Notes: generated by a model from the sequence alone, not told the origin. 64,000 nucleotides of DNA from Hyphomicrobium sp. 99 (GCF_000384335.2 NZ_KQ031382.1:3235545-3299544); one strand, 5' to 3'. Counted from the first letter of the stretch, positions 7,803 to 18,785 are shown. Numbers and translations: made by a program.

Positions 7803-8333
7803 ATGGCGAAGAAGGCCGGTAAACAATCAAACGGCTCACGGGTGGAACAATTCCCCGCTCCGACCCCTGCTGAGGTCGCAGCTCTGGCGGTATGTGCGCG
7901 CCATGGAAACAAGCCCGACGAGCTTCTCGAGATCTTCCACGACTTGCAGCACCAGCTCGGCTACGTGCCGGACGCCACGCTGCCGGTGATCGCTAAGGCA
8001 TTAAATCGTTCGCGCGCTGAGATTTACGGCGTCCTGACATTCTACCACGAGTTCAAGCGTCATCCGGTCGGCAAGCACGTCGTCAAGATCTGTCGCGCCG
8101 AAGCTTGCCAGGCAATGGGCACCGACGCGCTATGTCAGCACGCTGAGCGATCGCTGCGCACCCCCCTTGGTGGGACCACGGCCGACGGCCTCGTCACCAT
8201 CGAGCAGGTCTTCTGCCTCGGTAACTGCGCGCTGTCGCCCGCGATCATGGTTGGCGAAAAGCTTTACGGAAAAGTCGATCCGAAACGTTTCGATGATATC
8301 ATCGGCGGACTCGAGAAGGAGGCCGCGGAATGA
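7803..8333 (+). CDS. fdsG: NAD-dependent formate dehydrogenase gamma subunit
   Basis: 176 residues of the NuoE/HoxE thioredoxin-like fold that holds one 2Fe-2S cluster. The cysteine ligands are in CRAEACQAMG and, further on, VFCLGNCALSP. It passes electrons between the molybdenum subunit and the flavin subunit in the cytoplasmic FDS complex. ATG at 7803 is chosen because GAGGAAA precedes it by eight bases; an upstream in-frame ATG at 7722 has no such site. The stop overlaps the fdsB start as ATGA. Confidence 0.9.
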   Translation: MAKKAGKQSNGSRVEQFPAPTPAEVAALAVCARHGNKPDELLEIFHDLQHQLGYVPDATLPVIAKALNRSRAEIYGVLTFYHEFKRHPVGKHVVKICRAEACQAMGTDALCQHAERSLRTPLGGTTADGLVTIEQVFCLGNCALSPAIMVGEKLYGKVDPKRFDDIIGGLEKEAAE

Positions 8334-9895
8334 TCAAGGTTTTCGTACCCCGCGATGCCGCAGCGCTCTCGGTCGGCGCCGATGAAGTTGCAGCCGCTAT
8401 TTCTTCGGAAGCAAAGAAGCGCAAGCTCGACGTTGAGATCGTCCGCAACGGTTCGCGCGGCATGCTCTATCTCGAGCCGCTCGTCGAAGTGGAAACTTCG
8501 AACGGTCGCGTTGCCTATGGTCCCGTCGCGGCAAGCGATGTGGCAGGCCTCTTCGATGCAGGCTTTCTCGAAGGCAAAGCCCATGCGTTGGGCCACGGCC
8601 TGACCGAAGAAATTCCCTACTTCAAAAATCAGGAACGGCTGACGTTCGCGCGCTGCGGCATCACCGATCCCCTCTCGATCGAAGATTACCGCAAGCACGG
8701 CGGATACCAGGGGCTTGCGAAAGCCCTCCAGATGAAACCGATCGACATCGTCACGGAAGTGACGACCTCGGGCCTTCGCGGCCGCGGCGGCGCGGGCTTC
8801 CCGACCGGCATCAAATGGAAGACGGTTCACGATCTTCCTGCCGGCGAAAAGTACGTGGCTTGCAACGCCGACGAAGGCGACAGCGGCACCTTTGCCGACC
8901 GCATGCTGATGGAAGGCGATCCATTCTGCCTGATCGAAGGCATGACGATCGCAGCCGTCGCGGGCGGCGCGCAGAAGGGTTACATCTACGTCCGTTCCGA
9001 ATATCCCCACTCGGTGCACGTTCTGCGTGAAGCCATCGAGATCGCACGTCGCGCCAACTGGCTCGGCGATAATATTCAGGGAACGAATTTCTCGTTCGAT
9101 CTTTTCGTGCGCATGGGCGCGGGCGCCTACATCTGCGGCGAAGAAACTTCCATGCTCGAAAGCATCGAGGGCAAGCGCGGCATCGTTCGCTTCAAGCCCC
9201 CGATCCCCGCGATTGAGGGTCTGTTCGGCAAGCCGACGATCATCAACAACGTGATGAGCTTCGCCGCCGTACCGATCATCATCGACAAAGGCGGAGAGTT
9301 CTATCGCGACTACGGCGTCGGCCGCTCGCGTGGCACGCTCGCATTCCAGATCGCCGGCAACATCAAGCAAGGCGGACTTGTCGAGAAGGCCTTCGGCGTC
9401 ACGACGCGTCAGTTGATCGAAGACTGGGGCGGCGGCACGGCGACCGGCCGTCCGGTACGCGCTGTCCAGGTCGGTGGGCCCCTCGGCGCCTACATCCCGG
9501 AATCCAAGTTCGACGTGCCGATGGACTACGAGGAATTCGCCAAGGTTGACGCGATGGTCGGCCACGGCGGTCTCGTCGTGTTCGACGATACGGTCGATAT
9601 GGCCAAGCAGGCCCGCTTCGCGATGGAGTTCTGCACGATCGAAAGTTGCGGCAAGTGCACGCCCTGCCGCATCGGTTCGACACGCGGCGTCGAGGTGATC
9701 GACAAGATCATCGACGATGTCGATCGCACGAAGAATTTGGCCCTGCTCGAAGATCTATGCGTGACGATGGCGGACGGATCGCTCTGCGCAATGGGCGGAC
9801 TGACGCCGTTCCCGGTCATGAGCGCGGTTCGTGGTTTCCCCGAGGACTTCCACAAGCCGTCACCGAATAAGTTTCTAGCGGACGCTGCAGAGTAA
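8330..9895 (+). CDS. fdsB: NAD-dependent formate dehydrogenase beta subunit (FMN, NAD site)
   Basis: 521 residues of the NuoF type. An N-terminal thioredoxin-like domain is followed by the FMN/NAD binding part with GLRGRGGAGFPTGIKWK (about residues 148-164), NADEGDSGTFADR and GAYICGEETSMLESIEG. The 4Fe-4S site is ESCGKCTPCRIGSTRG (about 437-452). It reduces NAD with electrons from formate. It overlaps fdsG by four bases, showing translational coupling, and fdsA follows after 34 bases. Confidence 0.93.
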   Translation: MIKVFVPRDAAALSVGADEVAAAISSEAKKRKLDVEIVRNGSRGMLYLEPLVEVETSNGRVAYGPVAASDVAGLFDAGFLEGKAHALGHGLTEEIPYFKNQERLTFARCGITDPLSIEDYRKHGGYQGLAKALQMKPIDIVTEVTTSGLRGRGGAGFPTGIKWKTVHDLPAGEKYVACNADEGDSGTFADRMLMEGDPFCLIEGMTIAAVAGGAQKGYIYVRSEYPHSVHVLREAIEIARRANWLGDNIQGTNFSFDLFVRMGAGAYICGEETSMLESIEGKRGIVRFKPPIPAIEGLFGKPTIINNVMSFAAVPIIIDKGGEFYRDYGVGRSRGTLAFQIAGNIKQGGLVEKAFGVTTRQLIEDWGGGTATGRPVRAVQVGGPLGAYIPESKFDVPMDYEEFAKVDAMVGHGGLVVFDDTVDMAKQARFAMEFCTIESCGKCTPCRIGSTRGVEVIDKIIDDVDRTKNLALLEDLCVTMADGSLCAMGGLTPFPVMSAVRGFPEDFHKPSPNKFLADAAE

Positions 9896-9929
9896 TTTCA
9901 GGATTAGACATCCTCAACGAGGACGCTCG

Positions 9930-12848
9930 ATGAACCACCACGTCAAGCCGATGACCCTCATCAAAGAGATCGACTACGGCACACCCACGCCCGAGATTCA
10001 CGAAGCCACCAAAATGGTGACGCTGGAGATCGACGGCCAAGAGATCACGGTTGCCGAAGGCACGTCGATCATGAACGCCGCGATGCAGCTCGGCATCCAG
10101 ATTCCGAAGCTGTGCGCAACCGATAGCCTCGACGCCTGGGGCTCATGCCGCCTCTGTCTTTGCGAAATCGAAGGCCGCAGGGGAACGCCCGCTTCGTGCA
10201 CGACGCCTGTCGCGCCCGGCATCAAGGTCCAGACGCAGAATCCGCGCCTCGCCAACATCCGCCGGGGCGTCATGGAGCTTTACATCTCCGATCATCCGCT
10301 CGACTGCCTGACCTGCGGCGCCAATGGCGACTGCGAGCTTCAAGATATGGCGGGCGCCGTTGGCCTCCGCGAAGTCCGCTACGGCTACGACGGTGAAAAC
10401 CACGTCTTTGCAAAGCGCGCCGATGGCGAAGCCAATGACCGCTTCAAGCCGAAGGACACCTCGAACCCCTACTTCCAGTTCGATCCCTCGAAGTGCATCG
10501 TCTGCTCGCGTTGCGTCCGCGCTTGCGAAGAAGTGCAGGGCACGTTCGCGCTGACGATCGATGGCCGCGGCTTCGCCTCGCACGTTTCTGCCGGTATGGA
10601 CGAAGAGTTCCTGGCATCGGAATGCGTGTCGTGCGGCGCCTGCGTTCAGGCCTGCCCGACGGCAACCCTGATCGAAAAGTCCGTGCTCGACCTCGGCCAG
10701 CCCGAACACTCCGTCGTGACGACCTGCGCCTACTGCGGCGTCGGCTGCTCGTTCAAAGCCGAAATGCGCGGCGAGGAAGTCGCGCGCATGGTGCCTTATA
10801 AAGACGGAGGCGCGAACGAAGGGCACTCCTGCGTCAAGGGTCGTTTCGCCTTCGGCTACGCGACCCACAAGGATCGCGTGCTGACGCCGATGATCCGCGA
10901 GAAGATCACCGATCCGTGGCAAGTCGTGTCGTGGGACGAAGCGATCAACTACGCCGCACAGCGCCTGAAGGAAACGCAGGCGAAGTACGGCAAGGATTCG
11001 ATCGGCGGCATCACGTCGTCACGCACGACGAACGAAGAAGTCTACGCCGTCCAGCGCATGGTCCGCGGCGCCTTCCACACGAACAACATCGACACCTGCG
11101 CCCGCGTCTGCCATTCGCCGACCGGCTACGGCCTGAAGCAGACGTTCGGTGAATCCGCCGGCACTCAAGACTTCAAGAGCGTCGACAAGTGCGACGTCAT
11201 AATGGTCGTCGGCGCCAATCCGACCGACGGTCACCCCGTCTTCGGGTCGCGCATGAAAAAGCGCATCCGCGAAGGCGCAAAACTGATCGTCATCGATCCG
11301 CGCCGCACCGACATCGTGCGTTCGGCGCACGTCGAAGCTTCATACCATCTGCAGCTTCAGCCTTCGACCAACGTCGCGATCATGAACGCCATCGGTCACG
11401 TCATCGCGACCGAAAACCTGATCGACCGCAAGTTCGTCAAGCGCCGCTGCGAGCCGACCGACTTCTATCGCTGGGAAGAGTTTATCAAGCGGCCGGAAAA
11501 TTCACCGGAAGCGACGGAAGTGCTCACCGGCGTTCCGGCGCAGCAGGTTCGCGAGGCGGCCCGCCTCTATGCAACCGGCGGCAACGCGGCCATCTACTAC
11601 GGCCTCGGCGTCACCGAACACAGCCAGGGCTCGACGATGGTCATGGCCATGGCCAACATCGCGATGGCCACCGGCAACATCGGCCGCGAAGGCGTCGGCG
11701 TGAACCCGCTGCGCGGTCAGAATAACGTGCAAGGCTCGTGCGACATGGGCTCGTTCCCGCACGAGCTCCCGGGCTACCGTCACGTTTCCAACGCGGACGT
11801 TCGCTCCATCTTCGAGAAGGAATGGGGAACCAAGCTCGAAGGCGAGCCGGGCCTGCGCATCCCGAACATGTTCGATGCGGCATCCGACGGCTCGTTCCGC
11901 GGTATCTTCATCCAGGGCGAGGACATCGCCCAGTCCGACCCCAACACACACCACGTCGAGCACGCGCTGTCGTCGATGGACATCGTCATCGTGCAGGACC
12001 TCTTCCTGAACGAGACGGCAGCGTTCGCGCATGTGTTCCTCCCCGGCACGTCGTTCCTCGAGAAGGACGGCACGTTCACGAACGCCGAGCGCCGCATCAA
12101 TCGCGTGCGCAAGGTGATGCGCGAGAAGCAGGGCATGCCCGAATGGGAAGTGGTCTCGCGGATCGCGACGGCGATGGGCCATCCGATGCGTTATAACAAT
12201 GCAGCCGAGATCATGGACGAGATCGCACGCGTCACGCCGACGTTCGAGGGTGTCTCCTTCGCCCGGATCGAGGAACTCGGGTCTATTCAGTGGCCGTGCA
12301 ACGATGAGCACCCGACTGGCACGCCCGTCATGCACACGGAAGAGTTCACGCGCGGTAAGGGCCGCTTCATGCTGACGGGCTTCGTCCCGACGGCAGAACG
12401 TTCCAACCGCAACTTCCCGCTCATCCTGACGACGGGGCGCATCCTGGCGCACTACAACGTCGGCGCCCAGACGCGGCGCACCGACAACGTCGCATGGCAC
12501 CCCGAGGACATCCTCGAGATCCATTCCAGCGACGCGGAAATGCGCGGCATCAAGTCTGGCATGAAAGTGTCGCTCGCGAGCCGCGTCGGCGCCACGACGC
12601 TGACGGCAAAAGTCTCTGACCGCATGCCGCCGGGCGTCGTCTATACGACCTTCCACCATCCGGTGACGGGCGCGAACGTCATCACCACGGACAACTCGGA
12701 CTGGGCGACCAACTGCCCCGAGTACAAGGTGACGGCGGTGCAGGTGACCGTTTCCAACCACCCGTCCGAGTGGCAGGCGGAGTGGCAGGAGCGCGAACTC
12801 GAGAACAAGCGCATCGCCAAGGACAAGAAGCTGGAACCGGCAGAGTAA
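9930..12848 (+). CDS. fdsA: NAD-dependent formate dehydrogenase alpha subunit (Mo-bisMGD)
   Basis: 972 residues. In order: an N-terminal 2Fe-2S domain (GSCRLCLCEIEG), the His/Cys 4Fe-4S site DHPLDCLTCGANGDCEL, two ferredoxin-type clusters (CIVCSRCVRACEE and CVSCGACVQACPTATL), the CAYCGVGCSF cluster, and the molybdopterin oxidoreductase domain. The Mo ligand is a cysteine in CARVCHSPTGYGL (about residue 392), followed by the usual histidine. The C-terminal MopB domain carries NVGAQTRRTD. It oxidises formate to CO2 in the cytoplasm. Length and cluster order match known FdsA. A cysteine rather than selenocysteine is used. Confidence 0.95.
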   Translation: MNHHVKPMTLIKEIDYGTPTPEIHEATKMVTLEIDGQEITVAEGTSIMNAAMQLGIQIPKLCATDSLDAWGSCRLCLCEIEGRRGTPASCTTPVAPGIKVQTQNPRLANIRRGVMELYISDHPLDCLTCGANGDCELQDMAGAVGLREVRYGYDGENHVFAKRADGEANDRFKPKDTSNPYFQFDPSKCIVCSRCVRACEEVQGTFALTIDGRGFASHVSAGMDEEFLASECVSCGACVQACPTATLIEKSVLDLGQPEHSVVTTCAYCGVGCSFKAEMRGEEVARMVPYKDGGANEGHSCVKGRFAFGYATHKDRVLTPMIREKITDPWQVVSWDEAINYAAQRLKETQAKYGKDSIGGITSSRTTNEEVYAVQRMVRGAFHTNNIDTCARVCHSPTGYGLKQTFGESAGTQDFKSVDKCDVIMVVGANPTDGHPVFGSRMKKRIREGAKLIVIDPRRTDIVRSAHVEASYHLQLQPSTNVAIMNAIGHVIATENLIDRKFVKRRCEPTDFYRWEEFIKRPENSPEATEVLTGVPAQQVREAARLYATGGNAAIYYGLGVTEHSQGSTMVMAMANIAMATGNIGREGVGVNPLRGQNNVQGSCDMGSFPHELPGYRHVSNADVRSIFEKEWGTKLEGEPGLRIPNMFDAASDGSFRGIFIQGEDIAQSDPNTHHVEHALSSMDIVIVQDLFLNETAAFAHVFLPGTSFLEKDGTFTNAERRINRVRKVMREKQGMPEWEVVSRIATAMGHPMRYNNAAEIMDEIARVTPTFEGVSFARIEELGSIQWPCNDEHPTGTPVMHTEEFTRGKGRFMLTGFVPTAERSNRNFPLILTTGRILAHYNVGAQTRRTDNVAWHPEDILEIHSSDAEMRGIKSGMKVSLASRVGATTLTAKVSDRMPPGVVYTTFHHPVTGANVITTDNSDWATNCPEYKVTAVQVTVSNHPSEWQAEWQERELENKRIAKDKKLEPAE

Positions 12849-12880
12849 TCTCTGCCCCTCCAGCATGGAGCTGAACTACG

Positions 12881-13699
12881 ATGAATGTCGTGCCGAAAAC
12901 TGTAAAGCAGCCCCAAGGTGGAGCGGAGCTATGCTCGCGCCCCGCCGTGGGCGAACTGCACGCGGCGTCCGGCACGCAGTCCGTGACATGGCAACTCCCC
13001 GAAGAGGTGCCCGTCGCGCTGCAGATCAACTCCGAGCCCTACACGGTCATGATGTCGACGCCGGCGGATCTTCGCGATTTCGCGACCGGCTTTCTCGTCG
13101 GCGAAGGCATCGTCCCCGATCCTTCGAAGATCCAGGGCATCCTCGTGATGCCGGTCGACGGCGGCATGGCGATCGACGTCGCCGTGCCTGAGACTGCGAT
13201 CGAAACATCGCGTCTCGCACGACGCGCCATGGAGGCTCGCACGGGTTGCGGCCTGTGCGGTGTCGAAGATATCGAATCCGCCGTTCGGCCCTTGCAGCGG
13301 CTCGACCGGAAATGGTCGCCAAGTTCCGAAGCCATACGGCGCGCTGAGCTTAGCCTCTTCGACCACCAACCGATGAACCGCTTCAACCGGTCGGTTCACG
13401 GCGCAGCTTGGGTATCGAAAGACGGCGAGATCCAGTTCGTCCGCGAGGACGTCGGCCGCCACAACGCTCTCGATAAACTTATCGGTGCCCTCTACACGCA
13501 AGGCATCGACCGGACGGACGGCTTCGTCCTGATGACCAGCCGCTGCAGCTTCGAACTCGTGCAGAAATCGGTGACCGCAGGCATCGTGGCCCTAGTCACC
13601 GTCTCCGCACCGACCGCCCTCGCCCTCGAACTCGCCAAGAAAGCCGATCTCTTTCTGGCGTCTCTCGGACCCGGTGGTCCCGTGATCTTCAATCGCTGA
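12881..13699 (+). CDS. fdhD: FdhD sulfurtransferase, formate dehydrogenase maturation
   Basis: 272 residues of the FdhD family. The conserved persulfide-carrying motif appears as TGCGLCG (about residues 121-127), with VREDVGRHNALDK and MTSRCSFELVQK further on. FdhD moves sulfur from the IscS-type cysteine desulfurase to the Mo-bisMGD cofactor so that formate dehydrogenase becomes active. In fds operons it is also called fdsC. It follows fdsA by 32 bases in the same operon. Confidence 0.93.
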   Translation: MNVVPKTVKQPQGGAELCSRPAVGELHAASGTQSVTWQLPEEVPVALQINSEPYTVMMSTPADLRDFATGFLVGEGIVPDPSKIQGILVMPVDGGMAIDVAVPETAIETSRLARRAMEARTGCGLCGVEDIESAVRPLQRLDRKWSPSSEAIRRAELSLFDHQPMNRFNRSVHGAAWVSKDGEIQFVREDVGRHNALDKLIGALYTQGIDRTDGFVLMTSRCSFELVQKSVTAGIVALVTVSAPTALALELAKKADLFLASLGPGGPVIFNR

Positions 13700-13732
13700 C
13701 GTTCCAATCAATCCCAACAAATCGGTCCAACG

Positions 13733-14014
13733 ATGCAAGCTTCCGATCTCGTCCGCATGGCCAATCAAATAACGGACTACTTCTCCGTCTACCCGAAACC
13801 TGAAGCCATCGACGGCATCGCCAAGCACATCCATGCATCGTGGGAGCCGCGCATGCGCAATGCTCTGAAGGCCCACATCGATGCCGGCGGCGCGGGCTTG
13901 TCGCCGTTGTTTCTGGAAGCGATGGCCGATTACTTCAAAGGCCCGAAGAGCCCGGTAAAGCCGGCGGCGGCCGCGACGAAGTCAGAAAAGGCCACTGCCG
14001 CTCGCAGCTCCTGA
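13733..14014 (+). CDS. fdsD: Formate dehydrogenase delta subunit FdsD
   Basis: 93 residues, MQASDLVRMANQITDYFSVYP, then HIHASWEPRMRNAL and PLFLEAMADYFKG, followed by an Ala/Lys-rich tail. This is the small delta subunit at the end of fds operons, without cofactor motifs. In other bacteria it helps assembly or stability of the complex. It is the last gene before a strong hairpin at 14022-14045. Confidence 0.9.
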   Translation: MQASDLVRMANQITDYFSVYPKPEAIDGIAKHIHASWEPRMRNALKAHIDAGGAGLSPLFLEAMADYFKGPKSPVKPAAAATKSEKATAARSS

Positions 14015-14021
14015 CAGCGGA

Positions 14022-14045
14022 ACGGGCGGCGCCAACGCCGCCCGT
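14022..14045. terminator. Hairpin between convergent fds operon and EF-G-like gene
   Basis: ACGGGCGGCG pairs perfectly with CGCCGCCCGT around the loop CCAA. Its place between two convergent genes fits a bidirectional terminator, though a full U tract is lacking. Confidence 0.6.
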
Positions 14046-14071
14046 AATTGGTTCAGGCTCAACCGACACTG

Positions 14072-16156
14072 CTATTCCGCCGCCGCTCGGTTCGCGGCAA
14101 GCACTTGATCGCGGAGGCGACCGGAAACCTCGGCCAAGTGGTCGAACCCCGAAGTGAAAGATCCGACACCGGCCGTTGCCGATCTGAGATCGATGATCAG
14201 GCTATCCATCTCCGCTTCCGGAATGTGAGCCTGGATCAAATCCCATCCCGGCCATTCCGGACGCGCGTCAAAGCCGAGGATCTGCCCTCGCCGCTGCGAG
14301 ATGATGCTGTTGATCCGCGCATTGGACTCCGACGGCACCGCAATCGATACCGCCATGATCGGCTCCAGGAGAACCGGATTGCATTTCGGTAGACCCTCCG
14401 ACATCGCCAGCCGCCCAGCCTGGCGGAACGCCATGTCGGATGAATCGACCGAATGAAACGACCCATCCGTCAGCGTCACCGCAACGTCGACAACGGGAAA
14501 CCCGAGCGGACCTTCACTGAGGTAATCGCGCACACCGATTTCAACCGACGGAATGAAGTTCTTCGGAATGGCCCCGCCGGTGATCTTCTCGTCGAAGACG
14601 ATCCCGCCGCTTCGGGGCAGCGGTTTGATGTCGAGCTTGACGTCGCCGAACTGGCCGTGTCCGCCCGACTGTTTCTTATGCCGCCCGCGGACTTCCGTCG
14701 CTGTCCGGATCGTTTCCTTATAACCGACACGCCGCTTCTCCCGCTGCACGTCGATGCCGTACTTGCGCATCAGCCGTTCCAACGCCACGCGAATGTGCAT
14801 CTCGCCCTGCCCATGCAGCAGAATTTGATGCATCTCGGCATTGTGTTCGAGCGTCAGGGACGGATCTTCGTCGATGAGCTTGGCGACCGCAGCCGACAGC
14901 TTCACCTCGTCCTTCCGATCTTTCAGACCAAGCCCGATTGCGAGCGCGGGCTGCGGAGCTTCAAGCGTGGAGACCTGCGCAATCGCCGCTTTCCCGACAG
15001 CAATCGTCTCGCCTGAGCGAATGCTATCGAGCCGGCCGAGCGCCACTGTCTCGCCAGCCTTTGCTGTGCCCCGCTTGACTGCCTCCTCGCCGCGAATGGT
15101 GAAGATGCCGGCAACGCGCTGCTCGTGCCCGTCAGCGCCCGTGACCGTCGCGCCATCGGGGATATCGCCGGCGAAAACACGCGTGTACGACAGTTTTCCG
15201 CCAGCCTTCGTATGCACGCTCTTGAACACGTAAGCCGCGGATTTCTGGCCATCGAGATTCAACCGCTTTGCCGTGTCTTCGACTGACGGACACTCATGAC
15301 GAAGCGCCTTCAATAGGCGAAGGATGCCGTGCCCATGCTCGGCTGAGCCGATGAGAACGGGGCAAATCAGACCGTCGCGCAATTCCTTTGAGAGATCATC
15401 GAACACACGGTCATTGGGCGGCGGAATATCGGCCAGTAGCTGCTCCATAAGCTCATCGTCGTAATCGGCGAGTTTCTCGAGCATCTGGAATCGCGCTTCC
15501 TTCTCGCGTGCTTCGATCGCGGACGGCAGCTCGATGATCTTGCTGGAAGCATGTTCGCGGTAGACGTACGCGCGTTCTGACGCGAGATCGACGAAGCCCG
15601 TAGCGATGCCATTTTCCCAGATCGGGATCTGGCGCAGCACGAGCGGCTTGGCACTGGCTGGCTGCAGGCTCGGAATGACGTCATAAACCGGTATCGGCGA
15701 CGCATCGATTTTGTTCAGGAAGAGAATGTGCGGGACGCCCGCGTCATCGAGTTGCTTGAGAATGACCTGCAGCGCTGAAACGCGCTTCGGATCGGCCTCG
15801 CAAACGACCACCGCCATATCGCAAGCGGGCAGCGCGAGAGCGCCTTCATGCGCGAACTCAACCGAACCTGGACAATCTATGAAGGTGAAATTTTCCCCGA
15901 GGAATGACGCGTCGGCGACGTTGAGACCGACGCTCATCGCGTGCTCGCGAGCTTCCGGTGTGCTGTCGCCGACGGTCGAGTTGGCTACGATCGATCCGGC
16001 TCGCGAAATGGTGCCCGTGCGGGCAAGTATGGCTTCGAGAAGTGTCGTCTTACCGCTGGCGAAGGGTCCGATGAGCGCTATGCAGCGCGCGCCTCGGACC
16101 CCAGGCCTATTTCCGTGAGTGCCATTTCCGCCCTTCGGGCCATCTGGGCTCGTCAT
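14072..16156 (-). CDS. Divergent EF-G-like translational GTPase
   Basis: 694 residues with the domain order of EF-G. The P-loop is GPFASGKTTLLEA (about residue 30), G3 is FIDCPGSVEF, and G4 is NKID. Domain IV/V sequence includes GHGQFGDVKLDIKPL and GFDARPEWPGWDLIQA. The switch I motif RGITI of true EF-G is not present. This marks the EF-G-like subfamily carried in addition to fusA by many bacteria. Its role is not settled and may concern ribosome stress or recycling. ATG at 16156 is chosen because GGAGG stands seven bases upstream on the reverse strand; a longer frame to 16252 lacks one. Confidence 0.82.
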   Translation of the reverse strand: MTSPDGPKGGNGTHGNRPGVRGARCIALIGPFASGKTTLLEAILARTGTISRAGSIVANSTVGDSTPEAREHAMSVGLNVADASFLGENFTFIDCPGSVEFAHEGALALPACDMAVVVCEADPKRVSALQVILKQLDDAGVPHILFLNKIDASPIPVYDVIPSLQPASAKPLVLRQIPIWENGIATGFVDLASERAYVYREHASSKIIELPSAIEAREKEARFQMLEKLADYDDELMEQLLADIPPPNDRVFDDLSKELRDGLICPVLIGSAEHGHGILRLLKALRHECPSVEDTAKRLNLDGQKSAAYVFKSVHTKAGGKLSYTRVFAGDIPDGATVTGADGHEQRVAGIFTIRGEEAVKRGTAKAGETVALGRLDSIRSGETIAVGKAAIAQVSTLEAPQPALAIGLGLKDRKDEVKLSAAVAKLIDEDPSLTLEHNAEMHQILLHGQGEMHIRVALERLMRKYGIDVQREKRRVGYKETIRTATEVRGRHKKQSGGHGQFGDVKLDIKPLPRSGGIVFDEKITGGAIPKNFIPSVEIGVRDYLSEGPLGFPVVDVAVTLTDGSFHSVDSSDMAFRQAGRLAMSEGLPKCNPVLLEPIMAVSIAVPSESNARINSIISQRRGQILGFDARPEWPGWDLIQAHIPEAEMDSLIIDLRSATAGVGSFTSGFDHLAEVSGRLRDQVLAANRAAAE

Positions 16157-16512
16157 GATTGCCTCCGATTTGCGAGGCGCGCGCATGCAGCCGCGCCCCG
16201 CACCTCGGAAGAGAGCGGCCCGTCGATGGTCGCTCCAAAGCCCAATCCGCACAACGTGATTCGCCGCACAGTTTCGTGAAGAATGTATTGCAACGCGGTA
16301 GAATTACTGCGTAAGGGCGATTCTATACTGCAACGCCAAAGTGACTTTCAAAATTGCTCTTCCGGACCGCTGTCGAAAGCCAAAAATAACTTGAATAACT
16401 TTAAACTTGCCGCATTGTGAACTCTTCCGGCGTTTCGCGCGTTCTAAGGGCACTGGCGAGAAATTCGGAATGAGTCAGAGGGACGTTGGCTCAGGAAATG
16501 CGAGGCTGGGTT
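16157..16512. other. Intergenic region with AT-rich stretch
   Basis: About 356 bases between divergent genes. There are two near-repeats of TGCAACGC (around 16288 and 16328) and an AT-rich stretch around 16380-16410 that could hold a promoter for the small downstream gene. No gene or RNA could be supported. Confidence 0.4.
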
Positions 16513-16761
16513 ATGAGTATTGAAACATTGATGTCCGCAGCCAATGCTGCTGGATATGTCATGGCCGCCGAAGAACAACTGCCCGAGACTTTCGGCGCTG
16601 AACCGCAGGTGTTTGAATTCAAGTCGCAGCCGGCGACGGCGATCGCGATTTGGAGACCGGTTGTACCGTCCGTCGATGGCAAGCCGCTGACAGGCCACAT
16701 TGCCAACGCCTGGGATTGGTTCACCGACCGCTTCGTTCACCACGGCGCAACGCCGGCCTGA
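16513..16761 (+). CDS. Small conserved-looking hypothetical protein
   Basis: 82 residues from ATG 16513, which has GAGG seven bases before it; TTG 16486 and ATG 16498 are alternatives. The sequence begins MSIETLMSAANAAGYVMAAE and ends with aromatic-rich GHIANAWDWFTDRF. There is no signal peptide or membrane segment. I do not recognise the family. A strong forward terminator follows at 16793, so it is probably a single-gene transcript. Confidence 0.6.
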   Translation: MSIETLMSAANAAGYVMAAEEQLPETFGAEPQVFEFKSQPATAIAIWRPVVPSVDGKPLTGHIANAWDWFTDRFVHHGATPA

Positions 16762-16792
16762 CAAGCGAAGCAGGCGACTACTGGATTTGAAG

Positions 16793-16825
16793 AGCGCGCG
16801 ACCGAAGTCGCGCGCTTTATGTTTT

Positions 16826-16826
<1 letters not shown>
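16793..16826 (+). terminator. Rho-independent terminator
   Basis: AGCGCGCGAC pairs perfectly with GTCGCGCGCT around the loop CGAA, followed by TTTATGTTTTT. It terminates the small forward gene and reaches the stop codon of the convergent aminotransferase. Confidence 0.8.
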
Positions 16827-18058
<1,232 letters not shown>

Positions 18059-18323
18059 CTAGCTTTTTCGCGTCGCGAATAAGCGGCGCGGACCGTAATT
18101 GCAATGTTTCCTTGTCGCAAGACAGCGTTTTCTCAAAGCTGACGCCCGGCAGACGCATCCGCGCTGATGCCACCGCGCAACAAACACGCCGGAAATATCG
18201 TGGACCGCCCAATTCATGAGCGTGTGCCACAATCCGAACCCAAGGCCGCCCAGAAGCGCAAGTCAACTTGCTCATCACGTGATCTACTTATCAAGTCGAT
18301 GACGAGCGGGAGGAATTGAGACG

Positions 18324-18785
18324 ATGCCTGTCAGCGTTCAGCCGGAAACTCGCAACCGCCGGAAAATCGGCGCCGCACAGCCGGTGTGCTCCCATCAGTT
18401 ATGGCGTCCTTTGATCGACGCGGCCGTAGCGGGATTGGCCTTCGTCCTGGTCTCGACGATGTTCGTCGCGCCGGTGAAGGCCGGAACCTACTCGGCCCCC
18501 TTCGCTGGCCTCCACCACACGGCCGCGACATCCACTTTGAAGGCCGTGGCCGCGCCTGCCCCCCTGCCGATTGTCCAGATTGCCACGGCCAGCTCTCCTG
18601 CCGACGCGGTTTACCGCCAAACCGGCACAACCGCAGCGTGGGGACTGCTCGGGATGGCATTTTCGATGCTCGCGGCGCTAAATTTAGCAATTCTTAGGCA
18701 TGTGAAGCGCGTTTACGCACCGCGATTTGCCCTTTCCGGCAGACGGGATAGGGTTATCGGCCGATGTGGCGCGACGCGCTATTGA
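18324..18785 (+). CDS. Hypothetical membrane protein, two hydrophobic segments
   Basis: 153 residues. GGAGGAATTGAGACG precedes the ATG, a strong start. Hydrophobic stretches are at about residues 34-51 (AAVAGLAFVLVSTMFVAP) and 110-127 (AWGLLGMAFSMLAALNLAIL), with an Ala/Pro-rich loop between and a basic C-terminus. I do not recognise a family. It is followed 88 bases later by another small membrane-anchored protein in the same direction. The 295 bases before it show nothing firm. Confidence 0.6.
   Translation: MPVSVQPETRNRRKIGAAQPVCSHQLWRPLIDAAVAGLAFVLVSTMFVAPVKAGTYSAPFAGLHHTAATSTLKAVAAPAPLPIVQIATASSPADAVYRQTGTTAAWGLLGMAFSMLAALNLAILRHVKRVYAPRFALSGRRDRVIGRCGATRY

Noticed and set aside
8264..9565. 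Reverse frame of 433 codons across fdsB
   Set aside because: A long shadow frame produced by GC-rich codon bias opposite fdsB; no protein family character.
11502..12866. Reverse frame of 454 codons across fdsA
   Set aside because: Shadow of fdsA on the opposite strand; composition dominated by Arg/His/Val as expected for antisense reading.
14072..16156. Tetracycline-resistance ribosomal protection protein
   Set aside because: EF-G-like proteins share the fold, but the characteristic Tet(M)/Tet(O) regions are not evident and the context is chromosomal housekeeping.
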